Source: Actinomadura luzonensis
Lineage (GTDB): Bacteria; Actinomycetota; Actinomycetes; Streptosporangiales; Streptosporangiaceae
DNA length: 64,000 nt
Direction: 5' to 3'
NCBI RefSeq assembly: GCF_022664455.2
Contig: NZ_JAKRKC020000003.1
Coordinates: 1,054,001-1,118,000, forward strand
Every line of letters begins with the position of its first letter. Position 1 is the first letter of the stretch. Under the pieces are notes generated by a model. It saw only the letters and a program-made list of their open reading frames with translations. It searched no databases and was not told where the DNA came from. Positions 52,141 through 60,827 of this stretch are shown here, piece after piece. A program made the translations under genes and the position numbers.

Positions 52141-52182
52141 CTCCGGAGCCGGGTGCGTAGGTTCGAATCCTACAGGGGGCAC
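52141..52182 (+). other. attR
   Basis: Second copy of the 42-nt repeat. The sequence before it does not rebuild a tRNA 5' half, so this is only the 3' fragment that marks the right end of the element. Confidence 0.9.
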
Positions 52183-52189
52183 TCAGAAG

Positions 52190-52490
52190 AAGGGAATCAT
52201 CCGTGATTCCCTTCTCTGCGTTGGCGGAGGTCGCAATCTCCCTGGTCAACGTCATGATCAGCGGCATGCTGCTCTCCTTCACGGTGATGCGGATCAGAAC
52301 TTTGTGAGCGTCCGCGCGGTAGCGGAGCTCCAGGTTGAAGGCGTCGAAAAGCTTGCGCTGAAGGTCCTCTCCGATCGTGGAGAGGTTGGCCGCCACCTGT
52401 GGAAGCCCCTCCAGCAAGCCGTGGTCCTCCTTCGGGGGAGCATTGGCAGCGAGACTTTTGACCTCCTCGGCCTTGATCTCGCGCTGGCCC
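52190..52490 (-). pseudogene. C-terminal remnant of a large serine recombinase
   Basis: Minus-strand frame reading EEVKSLAANAPPKEDHGLLE, then LPQVAANLSTIGEDLQRKLF, AFNLELRYRADAHKVLIRIT and so on, matches the coiled-coil and tail end of phiC31-type serine integrases. It has no start: stops precede it at about 52490. It runs into attR, whose bases supply its last codons. It is probably the relic of an earlier element that used the same tRNA site. Confidence 0.65.
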
Positions 52491-52601
52491 GGTCGATGTC
52501 GTCATCACCCGTCGGCTCGTATTCCTCCGATAGGGTGCTGCTCACCGCATAACACCCGTGTCCACACTTCGGGGCGAGCCCCAATTACGCCTTCGAACTC
52601 G

Positions 52602-53495
52602 TTAACGGGCTACTGGCATACCGTGTTCAGCAGCGATCGTAGCGGTCAGGCCTTCGCTTTCACGACGCTGTGCGATGAGCGTTTCTATTCTGGCTGCCAC
52701 CGTCGGCAGTCCGCCGTCGCCGAGCGTTTGGCCGTCCCGCAGCCGGATGAGGTGGCGAATGACGGTGAGGTGCTCGGCGAGAGTGGCGGGCCCTGCCGGA
52801 TAGGTGGCATTCAGCAGCTCGGAGGCGATGCCAGGAGCTCCGGTGACCACGTGTTCGAGTTGCTTGACTGCGGTATCGGTGAACTCGGCGACATCGATGC
52901 CTGCCGCCCGCACGGTGTCGAAGGCTCTCAGCAGGCCGAGTTGGGCGTCGTACCAGAGGCCGAAAAGGGTGAGATCCCAGATGGCGGCCGCTTGTGGTGC
53001 CTCTCCCACGAAGTGCGGTGTGCTCAGCAGGCCCAGGAGTGCGCGGTGTCGCTGAAACGCCGATCGTGAGCCGCCGTAGAGGATGGTCGCCGCGTCGGTG
53101 CCGATCACCTCCGGCGAGGTCTGGATCCCCGCATCGAGATAGGACGCTCCCAGCGCGGTCACCCGCTGGGCGGCGCGTTCCGCCTCGTCGGGGGTTCCGG
53201 TGCACATCGCGACAATGGTTCGTCCGGACAGGTCTCCGTCCAGTTCGGCGAGGCACTGCTGCACGGCGACGTAGTCGGTGAGGGTGAAAAGGGCCAGCGT
53301 GGCAGAGGACACCGCTTCTCTCACCGACCCCGCCGGCCGTGCCCCGGCGGCGGCCAACGGGTCGAGGCGACTCGGTGTACGGTTCCACGCCACCACGTCG
53401 TGACCATGGGCGAGGAGGTGACGTGCTACCGCACTGCCGATGGCACCCGCGCCGATCACGGCAATCTGATGGTCAGAGGCATTGGGTTCCGTCAT
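52602..53495 (-). CDS. NAD(P)-binding imine-reductase-like dehydrogenase
   Basis: A 297-aa protein of the 6-phosphogluconate/beta-hydroxyacid dehydrogenase superfamily. The Rossmann motif is IAVIGAGAIGSAVARHLLAHG (near residue 10), then WNRTPSRLDPLAAAG, which selects NADPH, and a helical C-terminal domain (GLWYDAQLGLLRAFDTVR, LNATYPAGPATLAEHL). The domain arrangement is that of imine reductases rather than true 6-PGDH. First intact chromosomal gene right of the element. Confidence 0.88.
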   Translation of the reverse strand: MTEPNASDHQIAVIGAGAIGSAVARHLLAHGHDVVAWNRTPSRLDPLAAAGARPAGSVREAVSSATLALFTLTDYVAVQQCLAELDGDLSGRTIVAMCTGTPDEAERAAQRVTALGASYLDAGIQTSPEVIGTDAATILYGGSRSAFQRHRALLGLLSTPHFVGEAPQAAAIWDLTLFGLWYDAQLGLLRAFDTVRAAGIDVAEFTDTAVKQLEHVVTGAPGIASELLNATYPAGPATLAEHLTVIRHLIRLRDGQTLGDGGLPTVAARIETLIAQRRESEGLTATIAAEHGMPVAR

Positions 53496-53539
53496 AGCGA
53501 TGATCTTGCAATATCAACCCCACTTGAGGTCAAGGTGTG

Positions 53540-54035
53540 ATTTGCGATCGTTTGTCCGTGTTGACTTCAGTGTCTTGAAGCTCGCTTCGACGTGCGGGTT
53601 GTCGTTGGAGGTGCGGGGCCGGGAGTGGGACTTGGTCACGCCCAGATCGATGTGGAGTACGGCGAGGGTTTTGGAGGTCATCGAGCTGCCGTGGTCGGCC
53701 TGCTGGGTGAGGGTGCCTTGGTCGATGCCGTGTGCGCGCGGTCGCTTCGATGAGGTGCCGGGCCAGGTCGGCGGACTGACAGGAGGCGACCATCCAGCCG
53801 GCGACGTAGCGGCCGAACAGGCCGATGATGAGGGCGTCGGTCGGCAGCTCGGGCACGGCCCGGGGCGGATGAGCGTTCCCTGCACCTCGATCACCTGGTG
53901 GGTCTGGCCGAGTTCGGCGCGCAGCCGTTCGACCTGCGCCTGCAGCGCTTCGATTCGCTTGTCGCGCGGGTCGGCCTTCGGCCGCCCGACCGGGCGGGCC
54001 AACGCCTGCTCCACGCCGTGGTCCCGCAGGCGAGC
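53540..54035 (-). pseudogene. IS3-family transposase remnant, internally deleted and frameshifted
   Basis: Pieces of an IS3-type transposase in two frames: ALARPVGRPKADPRDKRIEA and VERLRAELGQTHQVIEVQG from the N-terminal part, GLFGRYVAGWMVAS and SADLARHLIEAT from the core, and GVTKSHSRPRTSNDNPHVEA from the end of the catalytic core. The region between is missing, so it is dead. It has replaced the 3' end of the sigma factor gene next to it. Confidence 0.75.
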
Positions 54036-54214
54036 TCGCTGCCCCGGCCGGGCACGTAGGTGTGCGCCGAGTCAAGGGCCGCCAGGAAGATGTCCGCCGT
54101 CAGGTCGGCGGCGAAGTGAGGATCGCTCACCCGCCGGACCACGAATCTCATGACGGCATCGACGTGGCGGCGGTAGAAGGCCTCAAAGGCCGTGGGGTCG
54201 TCGTGAAGGCGCAC
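54036..54214 (-). pseudogene. 5' fragment of an ECF-type sigma factor gene
   Basis: From GTG 54214, behind GAAGGGA, it codes for the start of sigma region 2 (TAFEAFYRRHVDAVMRFVVR, HFAADLTADIFLAALDSAHT) and then changes into the IS3 remnant after YVPGRG. Regions 2.4 and 4 are absent, so it cannot act as a sigma factor. Confidence 0.75.
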
Positions 54215-54644
54215 TGGCCTCGGTCCCTTCGTCGTTCGCCCTTACACCCCTACTTGGATCGGGTGGCGAGAAGCGTTTCAGACTTTGTTCGACGACACCT
54301 CAGATCGAAACCTTCACCGGCGACAGGGCCAGGCGCAGCCAGGCACTGGAGCGCCAGTTGTCGCGCATGGCCGCGCTGCTCGGCGGCGTGCATCAGCCCG
54401 CGCTCGACCCGTACCTGATGCAGCGACCGAGCTCGTCAGCCGAGCCAGGCCCGGCCGGTCACCGGATGGCGCCTGACACGCTCCTGGGCGGGACAAGGCT
54501 TCCGCTCCACAGCAGGAACGGGAGCGAGGGCGGAAACAGGCAGGAAACCTTCTCTGGCATAGGCATGACCTTGAACCGTCACGGTCGGCGAGACGTTGCC
54601 GCCCGCGACGACTGCCTGGATACCCCCAAGGAAGGATTCTTCTC
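54215..54644. other. Intergenic region with weak coding relic
   Basis: A plus-strand stretch at about 54290-54480 reads LERQLSRMAALLGGVHQPAL and could be a fragment of a lost gene, but no family is recognised. AAGGAAGG at 54628-54635 is the ribosome site of the next gene. Nothing else is evident. Confidence 0.4.
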
Positions 54645-55817
54645 GTGAATCGTGCGACAGCGGCCGGCCTGGCCGGGCTGGCCTGCGCCACGTTGACGCT
54701 GAGTACTTTGCCCGCCGCGGCGGCCTCCGCCATGAGCCGGCCCCGTCCGGGGGATGTGCAGCAGGCGCTGGAGGAACTGGCCAAGACGCCCGAGGTGGTG
54801 GGCGCCATCGGCGAGGTCTACGTCGACGGCGAGCGCGTCGGCAAGGGCTCGGCCGGCACCCGCCTGCTGAACGGCAAGGGCGGCAGGATCCCGACCGGCG
54901 CGCGCTTCCGGGTCGGCTCCCAGACCAAGCAGATGACCGGCGTCGTGGTGCTGCAACTGGTCAAGGAGGGCAAGCTCAAGCTCGACGACAAGCTCAGCGA
55001 CCTGCTCCCGGAGGTCGCCGAGAAGGACCTGGTGGAACGCGCGAGCGAGATCACCCTGCAGCAGCTCCTCCAGCACACCTCCGGCATCCCCAACTTCCTG
55101 CAGGACAAGGTGGTCGACACCTTCGACTTCACCACCTACTACCCGCCGATCGAGCTGGTGAAGAAGACCCGCACTCTGCCCCGGACCCAGGAACCGGGAG
55201 CGAGGTACTCCTACTCCAACACCAACTACATGCTGCTCGGCCTGATCATCGAGAGGTACACCAAGCACACCCTGGCCGCCGAGTTCGAGCGGCGCGTCTT
55301 CGACCCCCTCGGCATGAACGACTCCTACCTGCCCACCACGTTCCCCGGCGGCATCAAGGGCCCGCACGGCCACGGCTACTTCCCCGACAGCACGGGCCAG
55401 CTGCGCGACGTGGACCGGCACAACATGAGCTACGGCTACGCCGCCGGCGGCGTCATCTCCACCGCGCACGACATCAGCGCCTTCCAGCGGGCCTTCGCCC
55501 AGAACCGGCTGCTGCCCGAAGATCTGAAGAAGGTGCTCATGGGGCCGCCGGCCATCACGCCGCAGCCAGGACAGCCGTCGGGGCAACCGCCCGAGGGCGG
55601 GGGCGGTCAGCAGCAGCCCGCGCTGCTGTGCGGGGGCCAGCCGGCGATCATGTCGGTCAAGGGCAGCGGCCCCGGCTTCAATGCGGTCACCTTCGTCTCA
55701 CGTGACGGCCGCACGCGGTTCGCCCTGTCGGCCACCCTGGCCGTCCCCAACACCGACCAAGCGCTGGATCCGCTTCTCGTGAAGGCCGCCGAAGCGGTCC
55801 TCTGCCCGAAGGACTGA
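54645..55817 (+). CDS. Secreted serine hydrolase, class C beta-lactamase / D-Ala-D-Ala carboxypeptidase fold
   Basis: A 390-aa exported protein with a signal peptide (residues 1-27) and a beta-lactamase-related domain with nucleophile SQTK in ARFRVGSQTKQMTGVVVLQL (near 88), the YSN motif in ARYSYSNTNYMLLGLIIERY (near 190) and a C-terminal GSGPGFN in place of the HxG/KTG box (near 342). The mature form may carry a disulfide through Cys in LLCGGQP and VLCPKD. It probably acts on peptidoglycan or an ester; beta-lactam resistance should not be assumed. GTG start. Confidence 0.9.
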   Translation: MNRATAAGLAGLACATLTLSTLPAAAASAMSRPRPGDVQQALEELAKTPEVVGAIGEVYVDGERVGKGSAGTRLLNGKGGRIPTGARFRVGSQTKQMTGVVVLQLVKEGKLKLDDKLSDLLPEVAEKDLVERASEITLQQLLQHTSGIPNFLQDKVVDTFDFTTYYPPIELVKKTRTLPRTQEPGARYSYSNTNYMLLGLIIERYTKHTLAAEFERRVFDPLGMNDSYLPTTFPGGIKGPHGHGYFPDSTGQLRDVDRHNMSYGYAAGGVISTAHDISAFQRAFAQNRLLPEDLKKVLMGPPAITPQPGQPSGQPPEGGGGQQQPALLCGGQPAIMSVKGSGPGFNAVTFVSRDGRTRFALSATLAVPNTDQALDPLLVKAAEAVLCPKD

Positions 55818-56308
55818 CAACAGCGAGGCAACAGCGGCTCCGTCACGCTCATGGCCTTGACCCCGTCTCTGGCGCGACGGCACTTGCCGCGCCCGCGATC
55901 GGCCGTCGCGCCGCATACGCGAATGAAGTGCGGGTCTGCCCTCCCCCTCCTCCAGAGCCCGAGGCGGACACGAGTCGGGAGGGGCGGGGCAAGCTGAATG
56001 ATCTCTGCGGGTTGACATTCTCGTCAGCCGTAGGGTCCGCGGTCCTCGAAGCACGGCACGCGGACAAGCGCGGGGCTGGGCTTCCCCTCACGGGCACCGT
56101 TATCGGGTCGAGCATCGCGCGCGGCTGTGCCTGAAGAGGACATGGGTGACGCCGAGGCGCAAGCGCCGTTGTTGTGAACGCATGTTCATGATACTGTCGT
56201 GGACAGCTGTTCACGATGGCATGAACGCCTCGGGCGACCGCCTCCATGCCTAGGCGGCCCACCGGCCGAGGATGCCGCGTCCAGCGCCCGATTCCCGTTG
56301 GAGGCCAC
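55818..56308. other. Intergenic control region of the TetR-linked cluster
   Basis: Contains a 10-bp stem GGCGCGACGG/CCGTCGCGCC (55871-55912, 22-nt loop), possibly the terminator of the hydrolase gene. Then comes the TetR operator at 56174-56189 with further GTTCAC and ATGAAC half-sites at 56208-56225. No gene is visible; open frames on both strands lack coding bias. Confidence 0.55.
56174..56189. promoter_or_regulatory. TetR-type operator upstream of the membrane-protein gene
   Basis: GTGAACGCATGTTCAT matches RTGAAC-N4-GTTCAT, the same design as the site before the tetR gene (59289-59304). GATACT right after it (56190-56195) could be the -10 of the cluster promoter. Confidence 0.65.
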
Positions 56309-56782
56309 ATGACCACTGATCGCAAAAGCCCCACCGTCTCTACGTCCAGGACGAACGTGCAGGTGCTGGCGTGGTGCGGCGCCAACGCGCTGATCACCAC
56401 CGTTCACCACGTGTACGGCGCCGTCATCTACGGCACCCCTGGGCGTTATCACGCCGTCCTCGCCGCCGCGCTGCTGCTGGCTCTGGACGTGGCCGCATAC
56501 GCTTGGGCCCGGCGCCCTGCCGGCGATGATGCTGTCGCCCGGGTGGCTTGGTGGATCCACTGGTCGGTGTCCCTGGCCGGTTTCGTTCTTTCGTTCGGGC
56601 TCTTCGAGGGCCTGTACACCCACGTGCTCTCCCCGCTCCTCCGAGGGGGCTACGTGACGCCTGGGCAGCCGTTCGACCTGTTCTTCGAGGCCACCGGTGT
56701 GCTGCACGTCCTCCCCGCCGCCGTGACGGCGCTGCTGCTCGTGCGCCTGTTGCGCGAGCGTGGCCAGGCGGTGACCGCGTGA
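56309..56782 (+). CDS. Four-helix membrane protein, first gene of the TetR-linked cluster
   Basis: A 157-aa protein with four hydrophobic helices (VLAWCGANALITTVHHVYGA, AVLAAALLLALDVAAYAWA, WWIHWSVSLAGFVLSFGLFE, VLPAAVTALLLVRLLRE) and His residues HH and H in helices 1 and 3 that could bind heme or metal. ATG 56309 follows TTGGAGG. Function unknown; it is the first gene behind the TetR operator. Confidence 0.75.
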   Translation: MTTDRKSPTVSTSRTNVQVLAWCGANALITTVHHVYGAVIYGTPGRYHAVLAAALLLALDVAAYAWARRPAGDDAVARVAWWIHWSVSLAGFVLSFGLFEGLYTHVLSPLLRGGYVTPGQPFDLFFEATGVLHVLPAAVTALLLVRLLRERGQAVTA

Positions 56783-56945
56783 GCGACAGCACCAGAGCAT
56801 GGCGGCATGCGCACCGGATCGCGGGCAGGCCGTTGATCGGCGGCGCCCAGCCCGCCCGCCACGATGTCCACGACGGGAGGCGTCAAGGCCACGTCGGGAG
56901 CCTGTGGTCCCGGACCTTCCACGAACGAGTCAGGACGAGACCCGC

Positions 56946-57896
56946 ATGAAGGTCATAGTCCTGGGCGGTTACGGCGCCATCGGCTCCCAAGCGGTCGCTT
57001 ATCTCCGGGAGATGGCTGCGCACGTCCTGGCCGCAGGACGTGATCCAAAGCGCGCCGATCTGCTGATCGACGCCGGTCATCCCCACGGCCTCGATCGCGT
57101 GTTGAAGGACGTGGACGTGGTGCTCAACTGCGCCGGCACAGAAGATGCCGCCCTGGCGGAGCAGGTCACCCGCCACGGCGCGGCTTTCGTGGACATCACG
57201 GCGAGCGCGGAATACACATTCGCCATCGAACGCCTCAAGCCGTCCGCCCCCATCCTGCTCAGCGTGGGCTTGGCCCCAGGTTTGACCAACCTGCTCGCCG
57301 CCGCGGTCCAGCACGAAGCGCCGGCCCAGCCCATCGACATCGCTTTGTTGCTCGGCGCCGGTGAGCGTTACGGCAAGGCTTCCACCGCCTGGGCGTACCA
57401 GTTGCTCGGTCAGGACTTCGCCGATCCGGCGACGGGCGAAAGGATCCGCAACTACAGCCGTCCCCGGCGCTTCCACCTGCCCGTGTACGGGGTGCGCCGT
57501 CTGCTTCGGGTCGACTACAGCGACCAGCACGTCCTCCACCGCGACCTCGGCGTGCCCGTCCGTACGTATTTCGGGCTCACGTCCCGTCTGGCGACCGCCG
57601 CCCTGGCCGCCCTGACGCGTCTTCCCGTGGCCGCTCACGCGGTGCCTTCCTGGCACCTCCCAGGCGATCAACGCTGGTTGGCCCTGTCGCGCAGCGCCAA
57701 CGGCCGCACCCATACGCTCGGCGGCCAGGTCCAGGCGCAGGCCACCGCCGCGATAGCGGCCATCGCCGCGCTGAAGGCCGCCCGCCTACCGCGCGGGGTC
57801 CACCACCTCCACCACGTACTGGATCTATCGGACCTCGCAGCTCTGCCGATAAGGCTCCATCCCTGGTATCCGCCGACCCCCGAGCCCAACCGCTGA
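56946..57896 (+). CDS. Saccharopine-dehydrogenase-like NAD(P)-binding reductase
   Basis: A 316-aa enzyme with an N-terminal Rossmann fold (MKVIVLGGYGAIGSQAVAYL), DVDVVLNCAGTED and the LSVGLAPGLTNLLAAAV segment seen in saccharopine dehydrogenase-like and trans-acting enoyl reductase-like proteins. The C-terminal domain is alpha/beta. Substrate unknown. It lies between the membrane protein and the ABM protein, all in one direction, so it is probably part of the TetR-controlled set. Confidence 0.85.
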   Translation: MKVIVLGGYGAIGSQAVAYLREMAAHVLAAGRDPKRADLLIDAGHPHGLDRVLKDVDVVLNCAGTEDAALAEQVTRHGAAFVDITASAEYTFAIERLKPSAPILLSVGLAPGLTNLLAAAVQHEAPAQPIDIALLLGAGERYGKASTAWAYQLLGQDFADPATGERIRNYSRPRRFHLPVYGVRRLLRVDYSDQHVLHRDLGVPVRTYFGLTSRLATAALAALTRLPVAAHAVPSWHLPGDQRWLALSRSANGRTHTLGGQVQAQATAAIAAIAALKAARLPRGVHHLHHVLDLSDLAALPIRLHPWYPPTPEPNR

Positions 57897-57914
57897 ATCG
57901 AGAAAGGTACGGTC

Positions 57915-58205
57915 ATGCCTCTTATCACGGTCACCCGGTTCCAGATCGACCCCGCCGACACCGAACAGTTGCGGGCCCGGCACGCCGCCCTCGTCGCCGC
58001 GACCAGAGCCGCAGTGCCAGGGCTGGAGGAGGCGTGGCTGGGCAGAGTCGACGATGAGCACTGGGCCGGCATCTGGCGCTGGGACTCGGCCGCCAGCCTG
58101 TCGACGGCCCGGCAGGCAGTGGCCGGCAGCCCTGAAGCCGCCGCCGCCTTCGCGCTTACCCGGGAGGCCGGCGCGGAAGACTTCGAGATCCTCGACGAGC
58201 ACTGA
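57915..58205 (+). CDS. Antibiotic-biosynthesis-monooxygenase (ABM) domain protein
   Basis: A 96-aa ferredoxin-like-fold protein (MPLITVTRFQIDPADTEQLR, HAALVAATRAAVPGLEEAWL, HWAGIWRWDSAAS). Such small cofactor-free dimers oxidise polyketide anthrones or act as heme- or quinol-processing enzymes. 18 bp after the reductase gene, behind GAAAGG. Confidence 0.88.
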   Translation: MPLITVTRFQIDPADTEQLRARHAALVAATRAAVPGLEEAWLGRVDDEHWAGIWRWDSAASLSTARQAVAGSPEAAAAFALTREAGAEDFEILDEH

Positions 58206-58404
58206 CGATCCGCAGCCGACGCCGACCGTCTCACCTCAGGGGACCCCGTAGTCCCGCGGGCGCATGCATCACGGCGTCACCGAGAACGGGCTCGCTGAGG
58301 ATACCGCCGTCACGGTGGAGCAGCTTTCGCTCTCATCCATCCCGATCCTCCCCCGATCGCGAACAGCGATTCCCAACCTCGGGTTCACAAGGAGTCATCA
58401 CCGC

Positions 58405-59292
58405 ATGGACGTCGTCAACCACGATCAATTCCAGGCCTGGAACGGCGCCGAGGGCGCCGCGTGGGCCAAACCCCCGAAGCAGGGCGAGAACCGGGGCTCC
58501 ACGGAGACCTGCCAGCGGCTGATCGCCATCGCCGGTATCGGCCCGGAGGACCGGGTGCTCGACATAGGGTGCGGAACAGGCACGACCACCCTGCTGGCCG
58601 CGCGGCAGGCCACCGACGGGAGCGCCGTCGGCGTGGACCTGTCGGCGCCGATGCTGCGCCAGGCCCGCCTCGCCGCCACGGCGGCCGGGATCGGCAACGC
58701 CGTCTTCGAGCAGGCCGACGCCCAGATCCATCCGTTCCCCGATGGCGCTTTCGATGTGGCCATCAGCATGTACGGCGTCATGTTCTTCGCCGATCCGGTG
58801 GCCGCGTTCGCCAACATCGGGCGGGCACTGCGGCCGGGCGGGCGCTTGGCCGCCGTGTGCCCGCAGCCACCCGAGGAGTGCGCCTGGTACGTGATCCCCG
58901 TCGCGGCCCTGCTCGGCGTCCCGCCGGCGCCTCGGGAGGTGGTCGCCCGGTATCCAGGGGATCGCCCTGCCATGTTCTCCCTGTCGGATCCCGCTCGTCT
59001 GCGCGACGTCCTGGTCAGGGCCGGTTTCGCGGACGCGTCGGTCGAACCGGCACGGGTGCCGCTGAACTTCGGCCGGACGGCGGACGAGGCCGCCGAGGCC
59101 CTTCTCGCCAGCGGTCCCGCGCGTTACCTCGTCGAGCAGGACGAACTGCTCTCCTGGGGGGAGGCGCAGGCCAGGCTGGAGGCGGCGCTGAAGCCGTACG
59201 AGAGCTCTGCGGGCGTGCTGCTGCCGGGTGCCCAGTGGCTGGTCACCGCGCACGCGCCGGGCTCGCTCGGGAAACGCCGCCAGCCATCATGA
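58405..59292 (+). CDS. Class I SAM-dependent methyltransferase
   Basis: A 295-aa UbiE/Methyltransf_11-type enzyme (NHDQFQAWNGAEGAAWAK, then RVLDIGCGTGTTTLLAARQA with the SAM motif, VGVDLSAPMLRQARLAA, FDVAISMYGVMFFADP). ATG 58405 is chosen because AAGGAG lies about 10 bp upstream. With the reductase and ABM protein it suggests a small-molecule modification pathway; acceptor unknown. Confidence 0.9.
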   Translation: MDVVNHDQFQAWNGAEGAAWAKPPKQGENRGSTETCQRLIAIAGIGPEDRVLDIGCGTGTTTLLAARQATDGSAVGVDLSAPMLRQARLAATAAGIGNAVFEQADAQIHPFPDGAFDVAISMYGVMFFADPVAAFANIGRALRPGGRLAAVCPQPPEECAWYVIPVAALLGVPPAPREVVARYPGDRPAMFSLSDPARLRDVLVRAGFADASVEPARVPLNFGRTADEAAEALLASGPARYLVEQDELLSWGEAQARLEAALKPYESSAGVLLPGAQWLVTAHAPGSLGKRRQPS

Positions 59293-59304
59293 ACAATCGT
59301 TCAT
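59289..59304. promoter_or_regulatory. TetR-type operator upstream of the tetR gene
   Basis: ATGAACAATCGTTCAT, a perfect dyad except for its 4-nt centre, overlaps the methyltransferase stop and lies 20 bp before the tetR start, as expected for autorepression. Confidence 0.7.
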
Positions 59305-59324
59305 GGTAGGCTTCCGGGGTCACG

Positions 59325-59954
59325 ATGCAGTCGCAACACTGTGGAGGGGTCATAGCACCGGCCCGACGTGGGGCCGCCGCGACGGCGGCGCTGCACGCTT
59401 CGATGATCGATCACGCAGCCCGGCTCGTCCGTCGCGACGGGGCCGACGCGCTCACCATGCGGGCGCTGGCCCAGGAGGCGGGATGTTCCCTCGGCATGCT
59501 GTACAAGATCTTCGACAGCCGGGAAGCACTCGTTCTCGCGGTCGTGGACCGGCAGTTCCGGGACCTCACGGCAAGCCTGGAGGAGATCGTGGCGCGGGCC
59601 GGCACGGGCACCGTGGCGGAGAACCTAGGGCGGTTCGCCGAGGTGCTGCTGGGCCCGGCCGCCGAAGTGATCAAGCTGGCCGCCGGGGTGCCCGTACAGG
59701 ATCGGGGCTTCCACGACTCGGCCATGGGCAGCGGGTTCGTCGACGCCCTGCCGACCACCGTCACCCGCTACATCGCCGCCGAGAAGCGCCTGGACAGGAT
59801 CGGGGCTCGGGTGGACGAGCACGCGATCGGGTTCCTGGTGACCGGAGCAGTGCACAATTTGCTTGTCTCCGGCGAGGCGTATCCCCGGCCGTCGCTGCCC
59901 GAGGTGCGGGAGTTGCTGGGCGCGCTCGCCGAGCTCCTGGTGGACAGGTCCTGA
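59325..59954 (+). CDS. TetR-family transcriptional repressor
   Basis: A 209-aa regulator. The N-terminal HTH has IDHAARLVRRDGADALTMRA, EAGCSLGMLYKIFDSREAL (residues 28-66), and a helical ligand-binding domain follows. It carries an extra 20-residue N terminus if ATG 59325 is right. It is last of the cluster and probably represses it through the two matching operators at 56174 and 59289. Confidence 0.9.
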   Translation: MQSQHCGGVIAPARRGAAATAALHASMIDHAARLVRRDGADALTMRALAQEAGCSLGMLYKIFDSREALVLAVVDRQFRDLTASLEEIVARAGTGTVAENLGRFAEVLLGPAAEVIKLAAGVPVQDRGFHDSAMGSGFVDALPTTVTRYIAAEKRLDRIGARVDEHAIGFLVTGAVHNLLVSGEAYPRPSLPEVRELLGALAELLVDRS

Positions 59955-60274
59955 GCCCGGCGAGACCGTAGCCCATCCCACGAAGGGACCCGCAGCCGCG
60001 TCCGCGGCTTGATCGGCCACCAGCACCTCCCGTGGTTCCCTGCCGAGTTCCCCGAGACGAACATCCGCGTCGAGATCGTCCAGCACGCTTTCCGGGTGCG
60101 CTCGCCGACCATGGCGACGAATGCCCTCACCAGCTCATCGCCCTCCAGGCATGGCGTCTCGGTACCGCCCGCCAGGGGCGTTCGGTGATCACCGGAGCTT
60201 GACGTACGGCGTTACAGGCTATTCCCACTTGACTGGTAACCAGCCTTCGTGGTTCGTTATGGACTAAACACGTT
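59955..60274. other. Intergenic region with promoter-like elements
   Basis: No gene supported. Near the end are TTGACG (60200) and TTGACT (60229) hexamers and the 11-bp palindrome CTGGTAACCAG (60233-60243), which look like the remains of a regulated promoter for the decayed transporter downstream. Confidence 0.4.
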
Positions 60275-60816
60275 TTGATAGTAACGGAGCCTTCGTGGTC
60301 ACCTTCCTACCGCCCTCTCCTGTCCCACTCAGGTGTGCCCTACCTGCTTGTCGTCGCGCTGACGGTCAAGCTGAGCACGCCGGTGCTCAGTCTCGCGCTG
60401 CTCCTGGCGGCCCTCGACCGGCTCGGCGGCCGGCTCGTTCACCGCCACGGCAGGCGCAGGGTCTTCACTGTCTGCCCCGCCGCCCACGCGGTGTCCTACG
60501 GTCTCCTGCTGATGGCCCACCAAGCCAGGTCCGCCGCGATGGTCGTCGCCCCGGAGCCCCGGACGCCGGCTGAGTCGGCTGGCCGGACCGCTCACCCACC
60601 GCTCAACTCTGGTGCTGCTGGTCCTGGCCGCTCTCGGCACCTTCTCCTTCGGCGGCCTGGGCACCGCCGTCGCCGGCCACTTGACCGGCCCCGACGGCAA
60701 CGGAAGCCTCGCGTTCCTCACCGCGGCGGTGGTCTCCATGCCGGCCGCGCTCGTGCCCGGGCGAACCGGTCCGCATGACGACGTCAAGTGCTCCCGCGTC
60801 CATCCAGAGATTTGAG
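60275..60816 (+). pseudogene. Decayed MFS transporter gene
   Basis: Hydrophobic transporter-like segments in two frames: LLVVALTVKLSTPVLSLALL with GGRLVHRHGRRR in the first, then, after a frame change near 60560, LVLLVLAALGTFSFGGLGTA and GSLAFLTAAVVSMPAALVPG. These resemble parts of an MFS drug exporter, but most helices are gone and no frame spans the region. Confidence 0.55.
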
Positions 60817-60827
60817 ATGTAGGTCCC

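Larger units (their letters stand above)
26816..52182. mobile_element. Integrated AICE-like element in tRNA-Arg(CCG), about 25.3 kb
   Basis: Bounded by attL (26816-26857) and attR (52141-52182). It contains the standard AICE set: tyrosine integrase and Xis, prim-pol/DUF3631 replication proteins, SSB, a single FtsK/TraB-like translocase for double-stranded DNA transfer, DUF2637 spread-type membrane protein, RRQRL and WhiB proteins, and regulators. Cargo sits at both ends. Integrase, prim-pol and DUF2637 genes are each split by an IS, so excision, replication and spread are all predicted to be lost. Confidence 0.93.

Noticed and set aside
52138-52182. A second tRNA-Arg gene
   Set aside because: Only the 3' part from the anticodon loop is present; the upstream bases do not form a D arm or the acceptor 5' strand. 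It is the attR repeat.
54645-55817. Beta-lactam resistance gene
   Set aside because: SxxK and YSN motifs show the fold only; the third motif is GSGPGFN, and secreted proteins of this group are mostly peptidases or esterases.
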